Below, one piece after another: positions 11,134-23,402 of a DNA stretch of 64,000 bases. Source of the DNA: Metaphire vulgaris (taxonomy: Eukaryota > Annelida > Clitellata > Crassiclitellata > Megascolecidae). Both the position numbers and the translations under genes were made by a program. The stretch is taken from contig CM030832.1 of NCBI GenBank assembly GCA_018105865.1, forward strand, positions 18,425,519 through 18,489,518, read 5' to 3'. The notes under the pieces are model-generated. The model did no database searches. It had not been told where the DNA came from and saw only the letters and a list, made by a program, of their open reading frames with translations. Each line of letters starts with the position of its first letter. Position 1 is the first letter of the stretch.

Positions 11134-11997
11134 ATTTTGACACGCACGCACGCGTCACTATCAACGAAAAGTCCGGATCTATAGGCCTACTTCGTTTTCA
11201 TTATTGTTCACTTACTTTTAATGGCTAAGAGACTGAAATCATGTGAGGGTTTTATTTGTGTTTTTGACGTGTTCTTTACTGTTTTTTTTATTTTCTCAAT
11301 TCTTCTGTTGGCCATTATGGCCTAAACTCTACAACTCTGAATAGTGTGTTTTGCTGTGTACTTAACTATTATTTCTGATTGTTTCTGAGGTCTGGTGGTC
11401 TTTGCTTATGATTGATTGATGCAGCTCTATGTGATCTGGTGGCGGCCAGAGGAATTTATTGTCAGAATTACATGAAAAGAAAGTACCGAAACGCCTTTAA
11501 TTTCCTCTTTTTTATCCAGGGCCAGGCGGCTGGTAACTAACTAAGCACAGTACGAAGCGAAATATTTCTGTAATATTAATTTAATATTTCTTTAATGAAA
11601 CAAAATCTGTTATAAATAGCGTTCTGAATAAGGACTTTCAATGAAATATACTGACGTCGTCTGCTGGGACCTCTCGCACGCTTGCGAGACCTCCTTGATT
11701 TTCCCCCTTTCCCACTAATATTATACTCCGGCTGGCGGTGTTAGTATTGGTCTATATCTAGATATTATCACGTGGCTCTAGTATATTACTGTATATCTAA
11801 TGATTTATATTATTATTATTATTATTATTATTGATGGCTGTACTGGCACACATAATTTGAGAACAAAGTCTACTAATGGTAAAATAATGAAGTGCTACTT
11901 AATATTTTGGAAGGCTCCCGCGGACCCCCCCCCCCCAATATCCTCCGCGGACCCCCTTCGGTCTGCAGACCACAGTTTGGGAACCGCTGGTTTAAGT

Positions 11998-14153
11998 GGA
12001 CTTCCTTAGTCAGCTGTTCTCTTTCTCCTCTGATTAGGCGAAACTTCGGGATCAATGACGAGTCAAATATTTGGACATGTTAACGTTCTCCGTAGAAAGG
12101 GACCTCATGCAGCCGTGAATGGATCCAAATAGCCCAATCGATGCAATGTCAATGCACTTGTAATATCTGAGACTGGATGACGTGCAAAGGTTTAAGATTT
12201 CCTGATGGATTGTCGTGTTGTTGCTATAGACGCTGATACGAAGACAACTGCTCGAAACAAAATAGTCTTCGATTTATTCACGACACAATTTACTAAAGTC
12301 TTGATCGTATTTATGCAGCACTCGTAGCTTTACCTGAACAGGGCTGCAGTCGAGTGGGTCTTTCCCAGGCAAACGCAACAGCCAACTGCTGCAAAAGAAA
12401 TGGAACCACGAAGCCGCAGCTTAAATTATTTCTGGTCATACGCATCTCAAGCATCAAAGCTGCGTTTCTCCAATACTTCTTCTTCTTTTGTGTCCGTCGT
12501 AAATAAGCAATAATGGCGAGAGGACATCGACGGGTATTTGGCCTGTGTACCTAAGAAGAAGGAGGAGGAGGAGGCGCGTGTATACAGGTGATCGGCCATT
12601 GTTTTGAGCTGGCAAACAAGTTCAAGCGCTTCAAATGAGCAATCTTGAGTTTCGCCCGATCAGTAGCTGTTGATTTTTCGTGGAATAAAAGTCTCGAAAG
12701 CACAACGAAGAGAGTAAACAATGGAGCGACAAACGCTTAAGCTTTAAAGGGAACCAAGATATCGGTAATGCGATACTCTTTTGGAAACTAAAATCCACAA
12801 TTACTATCTCTCGTGCTTTCTCTAAGATTCGATCGATAAACATAACACTGTAATTGTGCATATAGAATATGATGATGATGATGATGATGACGACGACGAT
12901 GATGAAATTCTTTTATTGCCCCCTTTCAGTAAAGAGACAATTCAAGGGACATCTGAGCAAGCAAGACACGAACGCAACCTGAGTACGGTAGTTGCTCGAT
13001 ATTAATCTCACTAACAACGAAAGAGAAATTGATCGCAGACGACACCTGTAGCAAGGCAGCGGGTGCGCGGTTCATGAACACAGTTACTGCTGAGTACGTC
13101 GTCGTCGTCGAGTCTCTCCTATCAGCTCCGTCCTTACAACACGAAATCGCATTATACGTATTTATTAGTTATGACACAGGTACGGCAGATACGTGAGAAT
13201 AAAACGTACTCACGATATAAACTAATAATGATATCATAGGGTCTTTGTGGGGTATGATTATGGAGGCGAGGCATGAAAACGGATAGTGATGTACAGTATA
13301 TAGGTCCGTAGCAGCGCTGTCCGTTGGTCTCTGCACATACATGCAGCTAGGGTTTCGTTCTCCGTATTCATCATCGTGTCCGCGGTCGAGACGGAATTAT
13401 CCGCTGATTTCGTTCTGTATGGCAATTACTGATTCCAAAATATCGGGATAATAGTCCTTACAGACGGATGATGACTAATTAAATCGGTCGCCGACGGCAG
13501 ACAAATGCGATGTACAAGTACAGCGCTCTAATTATGATTTTACTCAGCGCTCTATTCCTTCGAATCTTTCATCTTTATATTCATTTTTTCTTCTATTACT
13601 TCCTACTTTTTTATCTTCTTACGTCTTCGCTTCTCTGTCTCATTCTCCACAGCTTTCAGGTAACGATTAACGATCTCCTACCTTTCATTTAGGCGCCATT
13701 TAAGTGCATTCGATGTTAACACTTCTGAAATTCTGTTCATTTTATAAGTTTTATTATTATTATTGTTAGTTTGACTTTCTTTTGATTATTTTTAGTATCA
13801 TCATTTTTATCATTATTGTTATTATTACTATTATTGCTAATTGCTATGACTATTATCTTCACATCGTCATCATCATTATATTTTTATCGCCGTCGTACTA
13901 TTTTCATTTAGAGCTACGTTGCTAATTTGTTGTTCGTTGTTCGATACAACTGCACTTTTTGCTAAGCTTTTGTTGTTCATAGAAAGTGAATTCTATTGAC
14001 GTACGACAATTATTTTAATTCACTGATTCGCAAATCGCTTTCAAATGTAACTAATTCGAAACAATTTCGTCCTTTGCGTTTATGGCACAGCTCGACTTGA
14101 CCCAAGGCATTGTCCTTTAACGACGCAGCACCAATATACATATGCAGATATAT
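11998..14153. other. Unassigned DNA with short microsatellites
   Basis: No gene recognised. It contains (GAT)n/(GAC)n at about 12868-12905, GGA runs near 12560, and T- and TTA-rich DNA at 13560-13870. The 60-residue frame at 13510 is a translation of T-rich sequence. Confidence 0.5.
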
Positions 14154-14161
14154 GTCGTACG

Positions 14162-14699
14162 CAGTGATGGGCAACTAGTTAACTAATTAGTTGCTAACTA
14201 AAAGTTTAACTATTTTTAGTTATCTTCATAGTTTAATTAAATATAAATAGTTTAGTTAAAATGCTAGTTTAACTGAAAAATTTTAGTTAATAACTAAATA
14301 ATTTAACTAAAACTTTTTAGTTGGTGTCCCGAATTCTCAATAACAGTCCCCTTTTCAATCTATTCTTTTCTGGGTCATTTTTTCCAAACAAACTTGACAA
14401 ACTTGTGTTCCTGCAGTCTAAGCTAAGACTTAAATATTAAATAGACAATTAATGGTTCAACGGTTCATTGACTGATATGTTCATGTTGCGAGCATCGTCT
14501 ATGTTATCATGAACACATACCTGATACAGTGATACCTAGGAAATATATTTGTAAAATTAGTTGCAAAAAGTTTAACTATATTTTTTAGTTTAGTTAACTA
14601 TTTTAGAAAGTTAGTTTGCAACTAAAAGTTTAACTACTTATTTCGAGTTTAAATTTAGTTATAGTTTAACTAATGTTTTTAGTTAGTTGCCCATCACTG
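14162..14699 (+). mobile_element. Palindrome-rich hAT MITE, family M copy 1
   Basis: The ends are cagtgatgggcaactagtta and the inverse of ttagttgcccatcactg. The perfect TSD is gtcgtacg (14154-14161 and 14700-14707). Both subterminal regions are dense in AGTTAACT-like words that could fold extensively. The core includes gttcctgcagtcta (about 14407) and is shared with the copy at 50440 in the same orientation. It is 538 bp and non-coding. Confidence 0.93.
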
Positions 14700-14707
14700 G
14701 TCGTACG

Positions 14708-15600
14708 TACTATGTTTGTGCAAACAGTGTATTGAAGGATGGCCACCATAAAGAAAAGAAGTTGCATTGCGAGACGTGTAGACAAATGCGCTGTCGATAA
14801 TAATAATAATAATTAATTGACACAACAGGAATTCACATTTCGACCGACACAGACCATAACTAGACGAAACACCCAAAGATACGTGCATTTATTGCAGTAC
14901 CTAATCAAAAATTCACATTTCATCGAAGCCGTTTTGTGTCCGAGATGTCCGGAGTTTTATACTCGGCGCGAATCCGGGTCCAGTGCAGTTTTGATGCAGC
15001 TGAAGACGCAGCGATCGTTGGGATCTAATTCGGCGAATTTCATTCCCGTGATTCATTTTCGTCCGCTTCACATACAGCGAGAATTAGGAACGAAGTACGG
15101 GGCAAAGCGAGCGTATGCCTTCCTCTTGTCTTTTGCTGTCTGTGTATCTGTGAATGTGTCTGAACTTTATGTGGGTTTTTGAAATAAAAAATGGATGCAT
15201 GCAGATCGCAGCCAAAAAGGTCTAGAACCTAACTCTTAGAGGTTTTAAGGTCGTGATAATTTCGTGTCAGGGCGTTTGTCATGCTTTCGATCGGTCAAAT
15301 ATTTTCCCAACGTCAACCAGCGATGAATGACCGCAGAAGCGCAGCCCCGTGTGACCGCGTCTTGGTGGGCGGTAGACCGAAATTTACGAACTTATTCATA
15401 CATTACATCAGCAGCGAAACTGAAAAGGCAAACTATTGACGATACTCGAGAGTGAGGAACTGGGCAAGCGATGAAAACGCTGCTCTTTATACGAGAAATA
15501 TTATTAGAGGACGACTCTTGGTTCAAATGGGTAGTACACAATCGCTGTAACAGAGGATAAAGATTTACTGCTGAGTAAGCATGCAAGATTAGTGAAATAA
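14708..15600. other. Unassigned DNA
   Basis: A 121-residue frame at 14817-15182 is followed at once by aataaa (15184), but it has no recognised domain or homologue and may be chance. Nothing else identified. Confidence 0.4.
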
Positions 15601-15718
15601 GAACCGCAAAGACAGACAGAGAGAGAAAGACAGAGACAGACAGACAGACAGGGAGAGAGAGATAGAGACAACGAGAGCGAGAAGACTTTAATCATTTCGT
15701 CAGCGTAATGAATTGTAG

Positions 15719-15804
<86 letters not shown>

Positions 15805-15815
15805 GGGGAAAGAGT
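15601..15815. repeat. (GA)n and GACA purine-rich repeats
   Basis: gacagaca and gagaga blocks at 15610-15680, then a nearly pure GA run at 15720-15792 that ends in ggggga. The purine-rich strand is the plus strand. Confidence 0.96.
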
Positions 15816-18240
15816 TGTGTTCCAGGCGCCATACAAAGAGCCTCTCTTGCTAACTAATATGGGACGGGTAATCTGAGAACCACAGATTTCAATTAGGAAA
15901 CAAGAACCCGAAATTAGGTGCGAACGGAGTTGAAGAGGGTCTTACGCGCCGCCGAACGATCCGTCCGTCATTTACTTCGGTCGATCCGCGCGAGGGCAAT
16001 TCGCGATGCGCCTGGTTCTGCTCGCCGGTAGATTCAATATGACAGCAGTCACGGAGGTGCCGCTGTCACGTACATGACCAAAATAAAATAAAAGTTTACA
16101 TGGGTTTGACAGTATTACTCGAATAAAGGCATAGACTATAGAGGTCGCTTCTCCGTGGTCTCCCCGTGTTCGTGTCTGTCGCCAATTGACCGAAGTCTTC
16201 GTTTCGCTGCAGAAGAAGTTCGACTCCCGTTTGATCAAGTGTTCTGACAAATGGCGGATGGCGGATGCCAGCTGAAGTCCTGAACTGATTAGAGATAAGT
16301 TCTCCGATGCAAAATGTAGATCAGTGGGCGTTCACTGGGAACGACTCTTCGTCGACTCCCACTCGACGCGAAGACTGTCGGAATGACGGATCTTTAGCCG
16401 AAATAAATCCTGCGCACATAATATATGAAGCCACCTTTTGCTTAAATGTACAGACGCAATAGTTAGGGCCTAATATGAGGCCGTCAACCAAATCAGTGTG
16501 ATGTAATTTTCGCGAATTTATTTAGCCTCGCTCTCGGTTGATGAATGCATACGAATGAGGTTTTCATCAGCGATTTTCCGTCAAATTTAAGGCCTTTTCT
16601 CGTTCCAGGATGAGCCTGCGACCGACTGGTTTGGGTCTATGTGGTGTGGCTTCTTTGTCAGGTATTTACTACAGCGGCCCTTCTTAACAGACATAGCGGC
16701 GTATATGCCTTCAGTATTTATATATTGTTTTAGACCGTTCCTCTGGGGTGTACTATAGAGTTCAATCAACGTTCTCTCCGGACGAGGAATTCAACAGAAC
16801 ACTTTTGGAAAACAATGCCAGACAATATAAATACACTTAAGAGTTAAACAATGACACGGTCGTGATAGAAATCAACGTTTCAAGTCAAATAAATCTCACT
16901 CTCATGACATTCGGACTCGACTCGTTCTGTGTGATTGCTTTGGACAACTGAACGCATTGCGATCTAAGACTATTCGCACAAATGCTACTGTAAGCTTACA
17001 TCCCGACTGCGAAAACACCGAATCCATTCAGATGCTACTGGATCCCAGTCTTTCTCCAAACGGATCTCAAGACAGATCCTGTACAATACCGTAAAGAAAA
17101 TGTTTACGATCATTGACTCTCTATTTCATCTACTTCATAAGCTGATTCGGTGTTGCACAGTCATCCTGGCCTTCACAGCGAGTGACACACAAGTCCCTTC
17201 GTGACGTATCCAATATCCATACACAGAGCCACTCCACACATCCAGACTCCCACAGAAGCCATTTATAAAGACAATCACTGCTCATCAATGATACAATGTG
17301 TATACATCAGTACATCAACGCCTATACGCCTACTATTGCGAATTAATTCATTAAAATAAGTTTATTGTTAGAAATGGAGAATTAACACTAGGCAGAGCGG
17401 GTCATGATTTACTGCAACACGATATTCGACATTCGTTGTCACTTCAAGTGATTTCCACCTGTTGAAGCCCGTTTCTCAGAATCGTGAAGAATGACTATTC
17501 CATAGTGCGTTACTTGATAACTGCAGGTTCAAGATGGGCGTGAAGCGATTGTATCATTTTGCCTAACGCCTGTAACACAGCAGCGTATATATTGTTATGA
17601 AGTGCTCTTGTTTTATTTATGGAGTGGTAGATTATATGGCGATAGGCGGCGAAATGGCTAACGTCACCGTAGGCGGTTATCATTGTTGTCCTAAGCACAT
17701 GTCTATTGTACTTAGCGGTCAGTGCGGAGCTGAATATAAGCAGAGTGACCTTAAAGACACGAGGCGTTTTAAGGCGAAGAGAGAGGTCCTTGCGAGGACC
17801 GTCATTTTAGGAAACATCCTTCGGAATTGTTAACTTCCATTCTTCACTTCAAGATTTTGCTGGTTCTGGAATTCTATTCACCAAAATGACCCTCGACGCA
17901 GGGAAACTCAACAAAGACAGGTCCTACCGCGAATCCGCTCTGAATAGTCAACGCCACAGCGAAGCAGCAGCAGCAGCGCATTTCGGAATTGATTCGTAGA
18001 CAATGGAAGCGTTCCTGCACTTTTCCCCCGCTCTTTCTCACTCCCGCTCTCAAGTGCATTCAGCTAATTCACGGACATAATACTCCGCCCCCGCCCCTGC
18101 CCCCGCCGCCGTTTGTTTCAATCGGCAGTTGCCGAGTGCAGGTTATGATTACGTGTTCCTCTGTCAGTAAAAGCTAAAAACGCCTATCATTATACTCTGG
18201 ACGAAAACAGAATTCCACCGCCTTCCATCAGCCGCCGGCG
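15816..18240. other. Unassigned DNA
   Basis: About 2.4 kb of ordinary composition with no gene, TIR pair or array that I can support. Frames up to 92 codons occur but show no family signature. Confidence 0.5.
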
Positions 18241-18255
18241 TTGAGACTACTTAGG

Positions 18256-18290
18256 CAGCAGCAGCAGCAACAGCAGCAGCAACAGCAGGC
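18256..18290. repeat. (CAG)n with CAA interruptions
   Basis: About eleven glutamine-type triplets in the plus frame that begins at 18241. Polyglutamine runs occur in real proteins, but no other support for an exon was seen here. Confidence 0.85.
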
Positions 18291-18418
18291 GAACAATGAT
18301 CGCTCGCACTCCGACTCAAATGGAGTCCGGAGCAAAACAGTCCCCGTAGAGGCCATATTTTGTATACGCTGCTTTCCAATTGTCGTCATTAGCGCCGCAT
18401 CGTCGTTGGCATTGTCAG

Positions 18419-18805
18419 AGGCAGAGAGGCAGAGAGGCAGAGAGGCAGAGAGGCAGAGAGGCAGAGAGGCAGAGAGGCAGAGAGGCAGAGAGGCAGAGAG
18501 GCAGAGAGGCAGAGAGGCAGAGAGGCAGAGAGGCAGAGAGGCAGAGAGGCAGAGAGGCAGAGAGGCAGAGAGGCAGAGAGGCAGAGAGGCAGAGAGGCAG
18601 AGAGGCAGAGAGGCAGAGAGGCAGAGAGGCAGAGAGGCAGAGAGGCAGAGAGAGAGAGAGGCAGAGAAGAGAGGCAGAGAGGCAGAGAGGCAAGAGGCAG
18701 AGAGAGAGGCAAGAGGCAGAGGCAGAGAGGCAGAGAGGCAGAGAGGCAGAGAGGCAGAGAGGAAGAACAGAGAGGCAGAGAGGCAGAGAAAAGGCAGAGA
18801 GGCAG
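18419..18805. repeat. (GCAGAGAG)n octanucleotide array
   Basis: About 230 bp of nearly pure 8-bp units (18419-18650) are followed by degenerate units to 18805. The period is not a multiple of three, so each frame reads an 8-residue repeat and frames stay open on both strands. These are translations of the array, not genes. Confidence 0.96.
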
Positions 18806-18826
18806 AATTCTAAATCGGTGATCTCT

Positions 18827-18925
18827 GCAACGACAGAAAATTCTCCCAATCGTTGAGTTCATGCATCATACCACGCAACGACAGAAAATGACAATCGTTG
18901 AGTTCATGTCATCATACCACGTCAT
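18827..18925. repeat. Two-copy tandem duplication, about 49 bp
   Basis: The unit gcaacgacagaaaat...aatcgttgagttcatg...catcataccac occurs twice in tandem with small differences. Confidence 0.85.
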
Positions 18926-19605
18926 CCCATACGACATTTGACGATTTTGAGGAAAAACTTTTTTCTTGGCCATTGACTGTCAACGGCTGATATGATGTAG
19001 TAGTTCTCGTCTAACCGCATAACGGCTGACGAGCAAAAAAAGGTCGTCAACTTTTTCGCAAACTTGCAGCTTGTCAGGTCAAAAGTGTTTCTGCCCCTGA
19101 AAAAAATGGCTGCGGGCAGCCGTCGAACAAAATCCGTCGTTTCGGGATGAAATGCGTCTTTCATTGTTGAATTTTAATCCATAAAGATTTTAAATAAGTT
19201 TTAATGTCGTCGACGGTGGCTATGGGTACATCAACGACGACGTCTTTGCGATCTGTGGGAGCCACGGATGCGTCGGGTCCCACGAAGGATGTCCTCGAAA
19301 AGCACAAGAGGCACGGGCATTAAACGAGGGGAGCACAGAGGGCTTGGCCCTATTTGGGTCTTTTCGGGAAAACCGATGAAAATTTTTTTATCAGTTGGGT
19401 AGGGGTCGGGTGATTGCCGTTAAGCTGGCCTCTAATCTAAAAACAGGCTTCAAATCTCAAGATTTCATTCTAACATTACCCTAAGTTTCTCAGTTGGGGC
19501 TTCGCCACAGGACCCGTTAGAGAAGCTCACAAAACACTCCCCATAAAAGGAACTGAAAGTCAGTTTTCTTGGCGCCCCTATTCCTGAGTCCTGGATACGC
19601 CAGTG
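18926..19605. mobile_element. Probable degenerate hAT fragment
   Basis: The right edge ctggatacgccagtg (19591-19605) resembles the CAGTGGCGTAGCCAG ends of other hAT MITEs here, with one internal base changed. The shared internal motif occurs as ctgacgagcaaaaaaaggtc (19025-19044). No matching left end was found. A stretch at 19487-19536 matches the inverse of 29388-29436, so at least two repeat families overlap here. Confidence 0.4.
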
Positions 19606-19939
19606 TTAAGTGAGCATGTGCGCATTACATCTATGATCCATCTATGCTATAGAAGACCCATATATGTTTCCTCTTCGAGATGCGTAGTCTTCTTAGCCGA
19701 AATCAGTGATATATTACTGAACTGAAATAGAAATTAAAAGTAAAATTATTTGCATTCAGTTCAGTAAAACTGAAATACGAAGTAAAATATAGTTTAGAAC
19801 TGAAATAGAAAGTATAAGTAAAATAAGAACGCCAAAAATGAATAAAAGTAAAAGTAGTAATTATTTGGTGAAGTAAAATTGTTAAAATTTTCTCCCATTT
19901 CAAATTTATGTTCATGCCTGACTGTTGTTTAGGCAGAAC
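19606..19939. other. A-rich degenerate repeat tract
   Basis: From 19715 to 19885 the words aactgaaatagaaa and aaagtaaaat recur in a loose tandem pattern. The frame at 19703-19915 is a translation of this A/T-rich DNA. Confidence 0.5.
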
Positions 19940-20232
19940 CAGTGGCGTAGCGAGGGGGCAGAGGGGCGAAGCGCCCCAGGCGGCACTTGCCCTAGGGGCA
20001 GCATTTTCGAGATTTCCTATTTTTAAAAATAATTATTAGCCATTATTAGGGTTTTTTGTTTGTCAGACTTTTTTAAAGACTTGATTGGTAAGGTTTTTTC
20101 CAAGAAATTTTGAAAAATTTCCGCCGCGAAAAGGCGGCACTTTTTATTTTCTCCTTTTAAAAATTTTCCGCCGCGAAAAGGCGGCACTTTTTATTTTCGC
20201 CCCAGGCGGTACTTTGCCTAGCTACGCCACTG
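19940..20232. mobile_element. hAT MITE, family D
   Basis: The ends are cagtggcgtagcgagg and the inverse of cctagctacgccactg. The perfect TSD is ggcagaac (19932-19939 and 20233-20240). Inside, a 39-bp segment with a ccgcc-gcgaaaa-ggcgg hairpin is repeated in tandem (about 20113-20151 and 20160-20198). A diverged form of the shared motif is at 20054-20075. Confidence 0.92.
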
Positions 20233-20676
20233 GGCAGAACGTACTGTTTGTACTTCCGCAGTCTTCCGGTTTATTCTTACAAACATTATCGTTCATCTCG
20301 ACTCTCGAGTGTCTAAATAGAAAAGTATGAGTTTATCTAGACAGTTTGCTGGTAGAAAAGGGAGAGTGATACTGTAGTGTATTTGGCAGTTTATTAAGTA
20401 TCCATGGCCAGGGCACCAACAAGAGTGCCAAGGGGCGTTTGCAAAAAGCAAAACATGTGGCTTCCAACTTGCGGGAAAATACGTTTAAGCTAAGAGCAGG
20501 GTTGTTAACAATACTGCTAACATGTATTGCCAATACCAATACCAATACTGCATGAAAAAAGTATTGCCAATACCAATACTAATACCAAAATGAAATTGCA
20601 TTGCCTAAATCGATACCAATACCAATACTTTGTCCGCAACAAATAAAGTTGACTACCGGTGCTTTTAATGGATAAA

Positions 20677-20819
<143 letters not shown>

Positions 20820-21236
20820 CAGACCCATAAACATACATGTCATGTCATTTGTAGGCCTACATATTCCATAACAACAGTGCGTGATAGGCATAGTTAATTT
20901 CCTCATCAAAACAATTATCCACTTTAACAAAACTATTTAGTATTTATTTCCTACAATACCGCTCGAATTCAACCATTTACTGTCCACATTTGCATATGCA
21001 GTGCGCGTTACCTGATTTTTAGGCCCGATTCTAATTTTAACCATAACGCGTTTAGCGATTCGCGCTATTAGTACGTGATAGGGTTGCTTTAACTTGTATA
21101 TAATTAAGGGCGAGCTCAAACGATCACTAAGCATCGAGGAATGTGTCGGGACTTCGACACTAACATTTACCCTTACGAGTTTTCAAACTTTTCGTATTAT
21201 TAAAAAATTATTTAGTAATTAAGGCTAGTTCAGCTT

Positions 21237-21409
21237 ACCTGAATATGCTTCTTTAAGTTTTGCCGCGATTTGTTTGTGGCACGACAATGACTTATTTGTC
21301 ACTCCAGGCGGACATTTTAGACACTTATACAACGAATTACCACTTTTATCCGCTGGTCCCAAACACTTGAAAATTCAGTGGGAACATCAAATTCATCATT
21401 TTCCGCCAT
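21237..21409 (-). pseudogene. hAT transposase first exon with BED-type zinc finger
   Basis: An ATG at 21409-21407 in good context (A at -3, G at +4) opens MAENDEFDVPTEFS. After an apparent one-base frameshift the sequence reads YKCLKCPPGVTNKS then SCHKQIAAKLKEAYS. This has the C-x2-C and C-H spacing of the BED-type DNA-binding fingers that begin hAT transposases. The frame runs directly into a consensus splice donor, CAG then GTAAGC (21240 down to 21234). The rest of the protein is not recognisable downstream on this strand. BED fingers also occur in domesticated host proteins, but the frameshift argues for a dead copy. Confidence 0.6.
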
Positions 21410-21779
21410 GATACTTATTATTATTTGTTATTATTAATTTACGTTGAACGTCCACGTGACAAGCGATAAACCATAGACTTTAATTATAAATCTATGTGAT
21501 AGACTAAAAACGGCCCGAAATCAAAGGGATTTTGTAGGCCGATCTGCAACACAATTAATTCTTAATATTCGTCACATTACCTTGATCGCAGTTTATTTGG
21601 ACGTATCTATAGCCTCGAGCAGTCAGTCTTGACGTGCCCATAGCAACTGCATATGACTGGTAATGCAAAGCCTTGCCGTCCAGTCGCCATGGCATCCGGG
21701 TCTATTTAGTTCTGCGTTGCCAAGCTTCTGTTTCCACAGCAACGCTTTCGTCGGACGGCAAAATCGACACATGCGTCAT

Positions 21780-21780
<1 letters not shown>
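21410..21780. other. Unassigned DNA
   Basis: Includes a short imperfect palindrome ccatagac-tttaatta-taaatctatg near 21473. Nothing else identified. Confidence 0.4.

Positions 21781-21852
<72 letters not shown>
21781..21852. repeat. (CT)n microsatellite
   Basis: A nearly pure dinucleotide run of about 70 bp. Confidence 0.97.
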
Positions 21853-21854
<2 letters not shown>

Positions 21855-23180
21855 AGTTTCCCCGTAGAATGCATTTTAAAATTGTTCTCCTTGCTTCGCG
21901 GGTGCGCAGCAGAGGAGTTGCAATCTGTCTTCCTTAGGCAAAGAACCTTCGCGCAGAGCAACTCCTCAGCCGTCGTCGTCGTCGTTTAAACTAGTGTTTT
22001 CAGAGTCCGACACTTGGACGTTCGATTTTTCCATATTTCTTGCTGAATGATCTGCTCTTCCTGTCATTCGAAATGACTTCTACTCTCAGCGGCTAAGTTA
22101 GCATATTAATCTTTTTGCCCAAATCAACAAACTCACACTTGGTCGACACCTCGTTTCAAACACTTCGCGCCAGAAGGGCTCCGGCTAATAACCTTTGCCA
22201 TTCAGTACAACGGCATCAATTTGAACTCTGGACACTTTTTTCTTAACCTCACTTTAACTACTAAGTAAGTGATCATCATTTCTACTGAAATGTTGAACCC
22301 TTTAGATTCAGCAATTTGGATCTGTGGCTTCTGCTTTACTCTTAATAAGCAGAAAATCTTGTGCAACTCTCCTCTGGAATTCGTCGCATCAGTCGAGTTA
22401 CAGTTCCGACTTTCAGGAACGTAACTGGTGATCGTCTTTGAGAAAATTCCGAATCCCTCTCCATGAAGTCGATTGGTTGAAAAAGTAATGGACCGCTTAA
22501 ACTTAAAGTACCATTTTACTCTAAAATACGAAATCGCCCATTATCCATACTATCACCTTCTTTGAAGCTAGACTGTATAGGTTAATATTAGCTATCTTCT
22601 AAGAGTATGATTTATTTATTTATTAGTTTATTGGTAGCCATTTGAATAAGTATTCATTCATTTGTTTTGTAGTTTAATCGCATTCGGAATATCTGAAACT
22701 AAACCTTTTATAGATTTCACAATCAAATTAGAACCGAATTGAAGAGAGCAGGAGAGGTCGTAACATTGAACGACATCGCTTGTAGACATCGATCGTCAAT
22801 TCGTTTTCAATCAATTCACAACTCAAGAAATCGAAGCGCCGCACAAAAGCGTGTCCGGTGCAACTTTCATTCGGTGCAAACATACATAGGGTCTCACTTG
22901 AGAACATTCTTGGGAGAGTTCTTCGCTGAGTTTAGCCGCTTAATGCCTATAACGAATCAATTGGTTCTCGTGGGAGTGAAGTTTTAATTGCTATGAATTG
23001 GCGTGTCGTTGTCGTGATGTATCCTGACGAACAACCATTTCGACAGCGCCATTTGACATTGTCAAATGACTCCCACTGACAAATCAATGCCAATAATTGA
23101 TCAACGATATTTTGGATTAGCTGCTGTTGGATGAACTCGCTGGAGCATGCATCCAAAATGCACTTGTACCGATATTATGG
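21853..23180. other. Unassigned DNA
   Basis: About 1.3 kb with no supported gene or element. The longest frame (22739-22987) has no recognised domain. Confidence 0.5.
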
Positions 23181-23195
23181 TCTGACTGACTGACT

Positions 23196-23237
<42 letters not shown>
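23181..23237. repeat. (TGAC)n microsatellite
   Basis: About fourteen tetranucleotide units with one tta interruption. It directly abuts the SINE fragment. Confidence 0.96.
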
Positions 23238-23238
<1 letters not shown>

Positions 23239-23402
23239 CCAGCGATGTGCGAATGACTACATCAGGTGTTTAATGGGTGCAAGGAAAGACGGCGAGGGAA
23301 AGGCTGGCCAACCGCCCTCATTGCGCAGGTGTCTTGAAAATTAGAGGTGCTAACCCTTCAGTTCTATTACTGACTTTGAGCCTACGCAACGACCTTTGCC
23401 TC
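23238..23402 (+). mobile_element. Truncated SINE (body only)
   Basis: This matches the body of the SINE at 25846-26150: gaatga-tgcatc-ggtgtt, then aaggcggcgaggaaag-like, then ccgccctc, then gaggcgccaacc-like, ending near acctttgcc. The tRNA-like head is missing. Divergence is substantial. Confidence 0.75.

Larger units (their letters stand above)
7622..11989. mobile_element. Composite hAT element, family O, with nested LINE and MITE
   Basis: The left end cagaggttcccaaact and the inverse of the right end, cagcggttcccaaact, match except at one base. The flanking 8-bp duplication gtttaagt is perfect (7614-7621 and 11990-11997). The 4,368 bp contain a minus-strand LINE (about 2.9 kb) and a 259-bp MITE, leaving about 1.15 kb of the original element. 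That remainder has no recognisable transposase. The right end (ccgcggaccccctt, ggtctgcagacc) is the same family as the element entering the window edge at 63890. Confidence 0.93.

Noticed and set aside
13510..13692. 60-codon hydrophobic ORF resembling a membrane peptide
   Set aside because: Its Phe/Leu/Tyr content follows from T-rich DNA, and there is no other support.
18241..18862. ORFs of 144-190 codons around the octanucleotide array
   Set aside because: All frames are open because the 8-bp unit has no stop. There is no independent coding evidence.
23181..23238. Possible CRISPR-like direct repeats
   Set aside because: It is a simple TGAC microsatellite. There are no spacers, and this is animal DNA.
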